Part shown: in pieces, positions 21,101 to 30,383 of the stretch
How the letters are laid out: every line of letters begins with the position of its first letter
How positions within the stretch are numbered: position 1 is the first letter of the stretch
Source: Pigoraptor chileana
Taxonomy: Eukaryota > Opisthokonta > Filasterea
Assembly (NCBI GenBank): GCA_943704495.1
Contig: CALSCR010001549.1
Location: 1-37,030, forward strand
Direction of reading: 5' to 3'
Length of the DNA: 37,030 bases
Position numbers and translations under genes: made by a program
The notes under the pieces: model-generated
The model's database searches: none
What the model saw: the letters and a program-made list of their open reading frames with translations, nothing else
Told to the model about the DNA's origin: nothing

Positions 21101-22241
21101 CACGTGCCAAGACAGAAGCATGCACTAATGAAGAGAGGGCGGCAAAGAGAAGTAGCACGTGACCCACCGCTTCTCCATGCCGGCGTGATGCTCAATGATG
21201 CGAGACGTCTGCTCGTTCAGCGAGAGCAGATTGGCCAATCGCGCGTCCTTGTATGCCTCTTTTGGCTCTGTTGCAGAGGGTGTGGCCAGCGAGGCATACC
21301 GCGGCTCGCCATCGTCAAAGTCGCCGTCGTCCATGTTGAACATGGGATTGGCGAGCGTACTCACAGCCGTCGCACCCTGCATCACCACCCATGCACAAAC
21401 ACACACACACACACACATACATACATACATGCAAGAAATATTCCAGGTGAGCGCCGATCCAAAAGTGCAAGGACCATGAGCCCAGTATAGTCATTACATC
21501 AATCAGCCAACGACACACATACACACACACCTTGTAGATTGGATTGTGCAGGATCGTGTCGTGCACCGGCTGCTCCGCCAGATGGGTCGACAGGTCAGAC
21601 AGTTTAGAAAAGCGAATAGGCACCTCATACTGCGACGGGAAGAGGGCGTACAGGCGACCGCTGCGGGTCACGGGCGAGTGGTGCGGCCCATTGTTCGACC
21701 TGTGCAATTGTTCACGTGCACGGACCCACAGTCGAATGAGTGATTAATCAGCTGTTTGATAAGCGAGCTCACACAAGCACCAAATAATGCTCAGCGAGAC
21801 GATGCAACACACGAAATTCGCGTATGTTAGTAGCAGCGCCAACACTCAGTCGCAACCAACCGGAACGAGAGAACAAGCCCCGACCCCGTCGGGTCATCGC
21901 GGAGGAGATAGTCACCCGAGCGACGGAGGAGCTTCTCGGAGTCTGCCTCAGATAGTTCACCATGATACCACCTACACACACACACACATATATACAATTT
22001 CAAAGAAGGATTGCAAGAGTCAGCGCGCTTTATGGCAAATATCCCAACAACACCTGCTTCCAGATCAATTGCGCAATGGTCGGTCTCTAAGAGGTCATCA
22101 TACCACCACACACCACGTCGACAATGGCAAATTACAATTACACCGCATCATGAGCAACAAAACCCACGCGCAAGACGAGGGACCGTCGCTAATGCGCCCC
22201 AGTTCGATCTCGTCCAGCGAGGATGCTGGGCGCCCCGCCAT
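12104..22241 (-). CDS. SH2 - transmembrane - LEA-like repeats - L-type lectin - filamin-repeat protein
   Basis: Twelve exons on the minus strand: 22241-22168, 21971-21861, 21699-21531, 21376-21164, 21097-20504, 20255-16945, 16624-15299, 14973-14769, 14464-13963, 13775-13618, 13478-12970, 12392-12104. All phases agree, giving about 2,486 residues. Residues 26-118 are an SH2 domain (WYHGELS; GDYLLRD with the phosphotyrosine-binding Arg49). Tyr145 (PRYASL), Tyr160 and Tyr271 lie in the linker. A Cys-rich patch (CGCRPGRNCCCVRC) precedes one membrane span (about 312-336). Residues 388 to about 2168 are tandem LEA/DUF3712-like units with NxS/T sites, as in fungal Tag1. Residues 2169-2390 resemble legume lectins (GEGLAFVVQ) and 2392-2486 a filamin repeat (DLGNGRYNVTF). 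With no signal peptide the SH2 should be cytosolic and the rest luminal or extracellular. Intron 8 has a GC donor (AAG|GCAAGT). Exon 1 and the last junction are least certain. Confidence 0.8.
12393..12969 (-). other. Last intron of the SH2/LEA/lectin gene, with alternative splice outcome
   Basis: The donor can be placed after 12970 (phase 2), joining the filamin-type exon in frame, or after 12974 (GTGGGT, phase 1), which would end the protein 18 codons into the next exon with AVAARVFSAAINGS-stop. Both use the same acceptor. The intron carries interspersed-repeat copy 4 and a GA tract. Confidence 0.5.
12870..12920 (+). repeat. Interspersed repeat, copy 4
   Basis: Near-consensus copy, GATGTAGGATTCAAGTCAG at its start and GGACTCCACAAGAGAG at its end, with GA-rich tracts on both sides. 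It lies in the last intron of the SH2/LEA/lectin gene, antisense to it. Confidence 0.9.
15026..15077 (+). repeat. Interspersed repeat, copy 5, with a degenerate second copy
   Basis: Near-consensus copy in intron 7 of the large gene (15026-15077), followed by a GA tract. About 30 bp later, 15108-15150 (GATGTACGATCTAATGGCGC then GATGCCAATGGACTTC) looks like a second copy lacking its centre. Confidence 0.85.
16678..16861 (+). repeat. Cluster of three interspersed repeats in intron 6
   Basis: Two full copies at 16678-16728 and 16744-16794, and a truncated one at 16822-16861 that goes from GATGTAGGATTTAAGTAAG straight to CCCATGCCC. They are separated by (GA)n tracts and all lie in the same direction, antisense to the host gene. 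Confidence 0.9.
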
Positions 22242-22543
22242 ACTTGCGGTGTGCGTGCGCAGCAGACGTCAGTCGCCGCCAAACACAAAAGAGAACGCGC
22301 GATGTCAGACGCCCTCGATGGACCAGCGTCCGTTGTACGCGACCTACTCTGCCTGCCGCAAGTGGCTGTGTGTTCGCAGGCGACCGCAACTACCGCGCGA
22401 GTGAATTCCTTGGCATGGAAAGAGCGCGACACAGAATTTATCGCATTGCGCAATGAGAAGATGGAGCAAACTGCGCAGGGTGTTGTGCGATCTCTCTCTC
22501 CCGCCCCGAGCATAATAGTCCTCACTCAGACACTATAGTGTGT

Positions 22544-22548
22544 GTCAG

Positions 22549-22600
<52 letters not shown>

Positions 22601-22602
22601 AT
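22544..22602 (+). repeat. (TG)n microsatellite
   Basis: Nearly pure TG repeat, broken once by TTTG. Confidence 0.9.
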
Positions 22603-22788
22603 CAGTCCGTTTGTGACTATTTTGGGGGAGAATTGTGCGCACTCCACCCAAAGGAACCGCGCGTTTTAATTGGACGATTGCTGCAAATGGAGATGAAAAA
22701 GGCCCGCAAAAGTCACATTAAAAGCGACGGAAGCACAGGATGCCATCTTATTGGTCCGCTGGCACCCCACTTGTAGGGCACGTGATGT

Positions 22789-23002
22789 GCGATGTTTTGC
22801 AAAACCATCGTTTTTGGACCAGTTGGACCATCGGTTGGATCAAAATAGAATATTATTGATCGAATCTGTGTGAATTAGACAATAAAAGCCCATAAATAGA
22901 TTCCAGTGACCGACTCCTGCCTGATTGGGACCGTTGTGTGTGCAACTGGTCGCACTGGACACCATCGTTTGTGGACCATCGTTTGTGGACCAGTTGGCCG
23001 TC
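22789..23002 (+). repeat. Left arms of a diverged inverted repeat
   Basis: Around 22789-22835 the sequence forms a near-palindrome (CGATGTTTTGCAAAACCATC plus G) followed by TTTTTGGACCAGTTGGACC. A related block at 22971-23002 contains two direct copies of CCATCGTTTGTGGACC. The reverse complement of the same motif occurs at 25831-25862. Confidence 0.7.
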
Positions 23003-23569
23003 CAATCAGAGCGCTCCATTTGACCCCCAGAACCAAGTGTCCTTGCCCAGAACGCACTTCAAACGTCCAAAGTTTAGTTCTTTTTCATGCCGGATCAGCT
23101 TAAGTTTGTGTTCGTATGGTATCACTCATTGTTTATTTATACACTGCAGTTATAATGTCACGTCGGAGTAGCCGTGAGTAATAAAGGCAACCGCATGTCG
23201 TTTGGTGTGATTGGACTGCCAACGTCGACCCATGACGCCGGCACTATGACTAAGACAGCAAGCACTATAGAACACTGAAAACATCAGAGAATTGAATGGA
23301 AGCTACAAATAAAGCGCAAGAGCAGAGGTAAGTAAGTGCGGGTGACGAACCGCGGGAGAAGCGGTAAGGGAGGAATGCGAGGGATAATGTAGGAGGAGGT
23401 ACAACATACATCAACACACAAAATGCACGCAAGCGGGGGAAATTGACACACATGGTCAAGAGAGAAGTGCGTGATTGAATGAGAGGACAGCTTGGGCGAG
23501 ACCAACGGCGGCGACGGATACACAGAGGATTTTCGAGTGACCATAGGGAAAGGAGAAGTGAAGACCACA

Positions 23570-25330
23570 ACGCAGTGCAGGAGTGTGCACGTTTGGAGCG
23601 AGTATGTGAGTGAATGAGTGAGAAGGAGAGAGTGTGTGCAAGGAAGGCGCGTATGTGGATAAATGAGCAGGATTAGGAGAGAGAGTATATGAGTGTGAAT
23701 GGGAAAACGAGAGGGAGAGTGTGTGTGTGCGCGAGGGAGGGAGAAAGGCAAGGAAGTGAGTATGTGTGTGAATGAGTGGGATTAGGCGAGGGAGAGTGTG
23801 TGTGCACAATGGACGGTGAAGTAGAGGGAGAGAGTGAGTGCAAGGGAAGGAAAAGGGAGGGTGCAAGGGAGGGTAAGAGAGAGGGAGAGTGTGTGTATGC
23901 AAGAGAGGGAGAAGGCGAGGGAGCGAGTGTGCGCGACAGAGGGTGAGAAAAAGAGGTAGTGTGCGTGTACATGGGAGGGTGCGAGAGAGGGAGAGTGTGT
24001 ATATGCAAGTGGGACAAGGAGAGGATGGTGCTGGGGCGCGAGGGAGGGTGAAGGAGAGGGAGTGTGTGATGCATTGGAGGGAGAGGGAGAGAGTGTGTGT
24101 ATGCAAGGGAGGGAGAAGGAGAGGGAGAGAGTGTGTATGCAAGGGATGGAGAAGGAGAGGATGAGAGTGTGCGCGTGTGCGCGAGGGAGGGAGGGTGAAG
24201 GAGTGTGTATGCATTGGAGGGAGAAGGAGAGAGTGTGTGTATGCAAGGGAGGGAGAAGGAGAGGAATGTGTACAATGGAGGGCGAAAGAGGGAGAGAGTG
24301 TACGCAAGGGGGAGAAAGAGATATAGAGAATGGGTGTGCATCGGAGGAGGGAGAGAGCGTATATGCAAGGGAGAGAGAAGGAGCGGGAGAGGGTGTTCGC
24401 GAGGGAGGGTGAAGTAGAGCGAGAGTGTCCATGTGCAAGGCAGGGTGAGGAAGAGGGAGATAGTGCGAGGGAGGGGGAGAAGGAGAGGTAGAGAGTGCGT
24501 GTGCATGGGAGGGTGAGAGAGAGGGAGAGTGTGTATATGCATGGGAGGGAGAAGGAGAGGGAAAGCGTGCGTATGCATGGGAGGGAGAAGGAGAGAGAAA
24601 GTGTGCGTATGTATGGGAGGGAGAAGGAGAGAGAAAGTGTGCGTATGTATGGGAGGGAGAAGGAGAGGGAAAGTGTGAGTATGCGTGGGAGGGAGAAGGA
24701 GAGGGAGAGAGTGTGTGCAAGGAGGAGGAGAGGAAAAGTGTGTGTATGGGAGGGAGAAGGAGGGAAAGTGTGCGTATGCATGGGAGGGAGAAAGAGGGGA
24801 GAGAGTGTGTGCAAGGAGGAGGGGAGGAGAAGTGTGTGTATGCATGGGAGGGAGAAGGAGAGGGAAAGTGTGTGTATGCATGGGAGGGAGAAGGAGAGGG
24901 AAAGTGTGTGTATGCATGGGAGGGAGAAAGAGAGGGAGAGAGTGTGTGCAAGGAGGAGGAGAGGGAAAGTGTATGCATGAGAAGAAGAATGAGAGAGTGT
25001 GTGAGTATGCTGGGAGGGAGAAAGAGAGGGAGAGAGTGTGTGCAAGGAGGAGGAGAGGACAAGTGTGTATACATGAGAAGAAGGAGAGAGAGTGTGAGTA
25101 TGCATGGGAGGGAAAAAGAGAGGTGTGTGTGTATGCATGGGAGGGTGAGAGAGAGGGAAAGTGCGTGTATGCATGGGAGGAGGGAGAGAGTGGGTTGTGT
25201 ATGCAAGAAAGAAGGAGAGGGAGAAGGCAAGAGTAAGTGCACGCGACGGAGGAGAAGGAGAGGGAGTGCGTGCGAGTGAATGAGTGGGAAAAGGCACGTG
25301 AGAGGGGGGAGGGGGGGGGCAAAGGATAGG
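23570..25330 (+). repeat. Purine-rich satellite array with a 36-bp unit
   Basis: About 1.7 kb of G/A-rich sequence on the plus strand. In its central part (about 24530-24930) a 36-bp unit repeats with small changes: GGGAGGGAGAAGGAGAGGG, then AAAGTGTGCGTATGCAT. The unit is a multiple of three and the minus strand is pyrimidine-rich, so all three minus frames stay open with Ser/Leu/Pro/His/Thr repeats. Towards the edges the units are irregular. The strand asymmetry and mirror-like GA blocks could form triplex DNA. Confidence 0.85.
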
Positions 25331-25814
25331 GAAAGTGTTTGTGCGAGGGAAAGGAGAGGAAGAACGGATAAATGAGTGACATAGAGGGGTGAAAGCGCAA
25401 GAATGACGACAACCGAGTCGGTACCAAGGGCAATCGAGTTCGAAGCCGGCAAAATGCGATCGATTAGGAAGACTACATTATGAGCAGACAACAGGGAATA
25501 TAATGGGCCTCAGGAAACAACAATGCAATGAGGGCTTCAACAATAGTTGCAATTGCACACTGATGCGCAAGTGCCGAAGATTCAACAGAGCGGAAGAATA
25601 GGTGCAGTCACGTCTCCATCAGAGAGCGAAAGACAATTGTAGCTGCCTTGGTCGGTGCAAAGTATAGCGACTTTCTCTTCTGTATCGTTTTGATTTGCTT
25701 CAGAGACGTTATTAGTTTAACCAGGGGTAGTAGTCCCGACGCTTTCGATTGATGGGAGCATGGGATCCAGCTATTTTAGATTCATTTTGTTCGATGTTAC
25801 TATTTTTGATTATT

Positions 25815-25890
25815 CTGAAGTGGTCCACATTCGATGGTCCAACTGGTCCACAAACGATGGTTTTCGCGATGTTTTGCCCGGCACGTGACC
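25815..25890 (-). repeat. Right arm of the diverged inverted repeat
   Basis: CGATGGTCCAACTGGTCCAC at 25832, followed by AAACGATGGTTTTCGCGATG, is the reverse complement of the motif at 22801-22832. Both arms also lie next to a CACGTGA site (22779 and 25882). The arms lie about 3 kb apart and enclose the purine-rich satellite. Confidence 0.65.
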
Positions 25891-26118
25891 TAACACTGTG
25901 TCTGCTCTCAGTAATGCCAGGTCATCTCCTGCTGTGAGTGACATATTCATGGTTTCACTAATCGGGGACATTAGTTAAGCCGTACATTCTTTTGGTGCAC
26001 ACATTGTCAGGTGCCGAGGAATTAGCAAGCACAGACACACAATGCCGTGCCTCTGATTGCCTGTTAGGTTGTTACTGTTGAACAGAGACACACTCAGACC
26101 AGCTGCCGCGTGGGCGCC

Positions 26119-27839
26119 ATGGCCGTGCGTCGACTGCTGGCGGCAGCAGATGCGCTGCTCGACCCCTTGTTTGCGTGCGCTGAGCGGATGGAGGGCGTTG
26201 TCAATGCCTTCGGTCCTTTGCTGGTATCCCTTGTTGCTTTTCTTGTTGTCGGAGTGTTTGTGTTCTTCGTGTCGGTAGTGCTTCCCTTTGCCTTCCGCGA
26301 TGCACCACACGCGCACACGCCCGCATTTTGGTTTTCGTGCTGGGTGATGGCCAACATCACCTTCAACTACGCCATGGCGACCCTGTCAAGCCCCGGCATT
26401 GTCCCGAGGGTGAGATAATTGGGAGCATCAGTACATGATCGTATGCAGCAGTGAATAGGGCAAACCTAATCCCTCCGTTGGTCTGACGCGCGCAGGGTGA
26501 CTTTAGAAATGGATCGGCGAATATTCCGGTGACCGAGTGCCGGCATTGTGAGTTGTACATTTGTTGTCCTTAGCATAACGCCAAAGACAATAGCTTGAAT
26601 CGTCATCTCTCTCTTTCTCTGTCGCTCTCTCGCTTGGAGTCGATGGGCCTATGCTCAACACTGACGTCTCGCACTCTCTCTTCCCCTCTCTCTACCTCTC
26701 TTGCGAAGTCCATGGGCACAGCGCCTAAGACACTGACTTTGAATCCTATATCTCTTGTGGAGTGAGCAACATCGGTTAATTAGCATCTGCCCTGCTGCTA
26801 TACTACCCTCATACTCCGCTACAGGCAAGTCGCCGCGGCCACTGCGCGCACACCACTGCAAGGCATGCCGTCGGTGCATACTCAAGATGGATCACCACTG
26901 TCGTATCCACTACATTGCTTGCGTTTTTGTGCTTATATTGCATACATCAGCCCATGTGATGTTGAATGTGGTTTCTTAACCGACGCATCGCCTGTCGCCA
27001 CAGCCTGGATCAACAACTGCGTCGGACACTTCAACCACCGATACTTCATGCTATTTCTCATCTACCTCTGGGGTGGTTGTGTCTACGTCGCTTACAATGT
27101 CTACGACCTCTTCTGGCTGTGCATGTCGCCTCACTCATCCGCGTGCAGGGTAAGATCTCCATGCACAGCACACGTGTTGCTCGCATCGGCCCATGACAAT
27201 TTGAACGATTTCGCAGACAGAATACATGCGAACCACACGCTCACACCACACAATCAAACCTCGATTTCCTTTGCACAGCGCGCCACCGATAGCGAGATTC
27301 TGGTGCTTGCGTCGTTTGCCCTTGTCGTCAGCGTGATACTTGGCGTGGGCGTGCTCTTAGGATCTCAGGTGCTGCTTGTCTCTCGGGGACAGACCTCCAT
27401 CGAAGACCTTGATATGCCCACCGCGCATTCCCAGGTTAGTGGGCCGCAATTTCCTTTCTTTATATATTCTCCTCTGCACAGCTTCTATGTTTACGAGTTC
27501 ACTGCACATTTATCTTAATCGTGTATCACTCGTAATGCGTGCAGTATGGCGTGGTCCGCCCGTACGACGCTGGCCTTGTTGCGAATTGGAGGGCGTTCTT
27601 TGGAGTGCGAAAGCGATGGTAGGCGTGCCGTCTGCTTTGCCCACGAGACACGTTGTTGTTTGTTGGTTTGCAGTGTTCCTTATGATTTATGCCTTCGTTG
27701 TGCGTTTGTGTTTGTTGGGTCTGGCTATTGCAGGCATGCAATTTTTATTCTCTTGCCTTGGCCGCGTGATCCGACCGGGGATGGATACCGCTGGCGATCG
27801 TTTCAATCGGCAACTTCTGCGCTTGCCTTTGATGTGTGA
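26119..27839 (+). CDS. ZDHHC16: DHHC palmitoyltransferase, ZDHHC16-like
   Basis: Seven exons: 26119-26409, 26496-26547, 26825-26902, 27004-27149, 27279-27434, 27545-27618, 27734-27839, giving 300 residues with all phases agreeing. The enzyme transfers palmitate to cysteines of membrane proteins in the ER/Golgi. Four hydrophobic spans flank the zinc-binding cysteine-rich domain: two in exon 1, one in exon 4 (YFMLFLIYLWGGCVYVAY) and one in exon 5. The CRD reads TECRHCKSPRPLRAHHC, KACRRC, then the catalytic DHHC followed by PWINNCVGHFNHRYF; the DHHC codons sit at 26889-26900 and the next residue is split by an intron. Exon 5 has a TTxE-like QTSIE. The C-terminus NWRAFFGV, then W and ILLPW, follows the end of ZDHHC16 as I remember it. 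Intron 2 holds two interspersed repeats. Confidence 0.92.
26632..26752 (-). repeat. Two interspersed repeats in intron 2 of the DHHC gene
   Basis: A diverged copy at 26632-26670 (TTGGAGTCGATGGGCCTATG) and a better copy at 26702-26752 (AAGTCCATGGGCACAGCGCC, ending GAATCCTATATC). Both are preceded by CT tracts on the plus strand and are minus-oriented, antisense to the host gene. Confidence 0.85.
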
Positions 27840-28293
27840 TGTGTGATGTTTGAGGTTTGCTGTTTGATGCGGGCCATCATGTATGAACCACAAAATCACT
27901 GACAACCCAGTACTGTCTCCGCCACTAACTTAAGTTTCAAGACTTAGTACTACGTAAAAGCTTGGTTCTCACAGACTACTGGCACGCAACAGTACCGACA
28001 CAAGAGTCACCAGCCTACTCTGCGCGGATTGGCCAATTTTTAGCCAATCAACGGCGGACTTTGAAATGTGCGCAGCCAATGGAATGACACGCTTTTTTCT
28101 TCGATACCCCAAAACACACCCACAAAGACTGTGACATTCACACACACATGCACACACACAGTCACACACACACACAGCGAGTGGTCGATGTTCATGACGT
28201 ATGGACTTTTAAATCAAACAAAATAGGGCCATCAATTAGAATCGTAACTGCTGTGAAGCCACTTGCGACAACATAACTTTTATTATTTTGAAA
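27840..28293. other. Intergenic region, nothing recognised
   Basis: Spacer between the DHHC gene and the purine nucleoside phosphorylase gene. It holds a CA-rich patch at about 28137-28176 and otherwise AT-richer unique sequence. I see no clear promoter motif. Confidence 0.5.
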
Positions 28294-29628
28294 ATGGGGC
28301 ACGATGATGAGGCCAACGGACAGGCATCCAAGAAGCGAAAGATGGGTTAGTGTGAGGAGCGCAGCTGTTGCGTTACATTTCACGTGCTTCTAGAAAAGGA
28401 AGATCCCTTGACGCAGTTGTGTCTGTCTTGTATGGAATGCAGTCGTGTGTGTCTCGCATCTTTGGTTGGATTTTGGTTGTGTGGTGCCAGTACAGAAGAT
28501 GTGTGATCTGCGAGTGATGAATGCTGCGAACCCAATCCGCGCGCAGAACACGAGGCCGGTGACGTGCGTCGCCTTCCATACACTCATGAGGAGATAGAGA
28601 CGATAGCCAACTTTATTCTGTCCAAAACAAAGTATCGCCCCACTATTGGCATTGTGTGCGGGTCTGGTCTCGGAGGACTGGCGGATGAAATTACTGAGCA
28701 AGAGTGCCTCGACTATGCTGCGATTCCCAACTTCCCCGTGAGCACAGGTACTTACTAGATTTGTTGCCGTTTCTCTGCTCTCCTGGCACCTCATCCCCTT
28801 TACTATGTGATAAGGCATCGCTTCACTTGTGTTTTGAAAATGGGTGAAAATGAGTTGGCGTGTTCTGCGGACTGACTATTTGCTATTATGCGCGCCACCC
28901 TTTTGTCACCACCACCCGCTGCACACCAACCGACACGTGCAGTTGCGGGGCATGCGGGGCGGTTTGTGTTTGGGCTGCTCGCGGGTCAGCCGGCGGTCGC
29001 CATGCAGGGACGCTTCCACTTCTACGAGGGTTATCCCCTCTGGAAGGTCACCATGCCCGTGCGCGCAATGCACCTGCTCGGCGTGCGCACGCTGATTGTG
29101 ACGAACGCGGCCGGCGGCCTCAACCACTCGTGGCACGTGGGCGACATCATGGCGATCGAGGACCACATTAGCCTTCCCGGAATGGCAGGAAATAACCCCC
29201 TCGTCGGACCAAACGAGGAAAGGTTTGGACTGCGCTTCCCTCCGACGTCCCAGGCGTATCCAAAGGCCCTGCGCCAGATCGCCGCGGATGTTGCGGCATC
29301 GCTGGGTATATCGCAGTACATGCGCAGTGGCGTGTATGTGTGCGTGTCGGGACCGTCGTTTGAGACGCCTGCAGAGGCTCGCTTCCTGCGCATGGCCGGC
29401 GCGGATGCGGTTGGCATGAGCACGGCCCCGGAGGTTGTCGTGGCTGTGCACTGCGGGATGCGCGTGCTGGGCCTGTCCCTCATCACCAACCTCGTGGTGC
29501 AGGACCCGGCATCCACCGAAATTGCAAGCCACGGCGAGGTCCTCGAGACGGGAAGAATGCGCGCGCTCGACATGCAGCGCCTTGTCGCCGGCATTGTCGC
29601 ACGGATTGCGCCATCGTCTTCTTCCTAA
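28294..29628 (+). CDS. PNP: Purine nucleoside phosphorylase
   Basis: Three exons: 28294-28345, 28547-28747, 28943-29628, giving 312 residues (human PNP has 289). The enzyme splits inosine and guanosine with phosphate into base and ribose-1-phosphate in the purine salvage pathway. The trimeric PNP family signature is nearly complete: phosphate loop GSGLGGLAD, IPNFPVSTV, GHAGRFVFG, GRFHFYEGYPLWKV, VTNAAGGLNHSWHVGDIM, GPSFETPAEARFL, GADAVGMSTAPEV (Met and Glu of the ribose/base site region) and GLSLITN. The first exon encodes a short extra N-terminus with a basic KKRK cluster, possibly a nuclear signal; it is joined by a phase-1 intron that makes Glu18. The 3' part is one long exon. The identity is among the safest in the window. 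Confidence 0.95.
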
Positions 29629-30383
29629 ACGACTCCCCTAGTGGCCAGGCGATGTCAGTGAGCCGCACACACAATGCATGCAGGGATGCCTGCTTTGTTG
29701 TGCTTGCATGGTCGAGGGTGTGCTTTGCGGACCGCTGGCGTGCCGCAACACGAACAGACCACGGGCACCATGCTCGACTGGGGACTGAGTGGCCAATGCT
29801 ATCCGTAGCAATAAACACATCGTGATACACGTTGGACTATCCATAGTACGCCCGCGCTCTTGCCCTGTAGCCGTGTAGCCGTGTAGCCGCCGACTCAATG
29901 ACTGCGATTGCTGTTGACGGGACCGCTTTGCTTATGTACCGCACCATAAGACACAGATTCATTTGAAATACTCGACAAAGGACGCAAAACCGATAATTGC
30001 CGGATATTCGCTCTCAATGCACGAGCAGACAGCGATTAGGCAGAGCTTGTGAACTGCCAGTGCGTGGCGCCTATCGCGAGAACCACCGCCTGCCCAGCCC
30101 GCCACTGCCGCCGCTTCGCATGAGACGGAGATGCGCACACGTGACCAGACACGCAGAATGTTGAAAAAAGACTCACCAAAACAAGTCACAGCTATACGCG
30201 CGCACAATTTCACGTCAGCGAAGTACTTGGAGGTGCAGTTGACTGATGAAGGGAGCATGACGTCACGTTCGTGATCGAAGTGGACTCCTGCTCGGTGGTC
30301 GTTCAATAAAAGCATTATATTACAAAGACGAACATATGTCATAAGGGTGAACCTGGAATTTTTAAGGAGAGCATTGTGCAGCC
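29629..30383. other. Intergenic region, 3' flank of PNP and upstream region of the YbaK-domain gene
   Basis: A likely polyadenylation signal lies at 29810. A short tandem (GTGTAGCC)n occurs at about 29870-29889. A 143-codon minus-strand frame (29959-30390) overlaps the next gene's start; it matches nothing I know and I do not call it. Confidence 0.5.
29810..29815 (+). promoter_or_regulatory. Likely polyadenylation signal of PNP
   Basis: AATAAA, 182 bp downstream of the PNP stop codon and in the right orientation. It is the only canonical signal I noticed in the spacer on this strand. Confidence 0.4.

Larger units (their letters stand above)
22242..26118. other. 3.9 kb region without a supported gene
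   Basis: Apart from a TG run (about 22544-22602), diverged inverted repeats and a purine-rich satellite (separate entries), I see no gene. Minus-strand frames of 569-613 codons exist only because the pyrimidine-rich strand has almost no stop codons. The ORF at 22540-22776 has no recognisable features. Confidence 0.6.

Noticed and set aside
23456-25491. Three overlapping minus-strand ORFs of 569-613 codons (Ser/Leu/Pro/His/Thr-rich)
   Set aside because: All three frames are open at once over a polypurine repeat; the strand is pyrimidine-rich and so lacks stop codons. No domain or non-repeat coding signal is visible.
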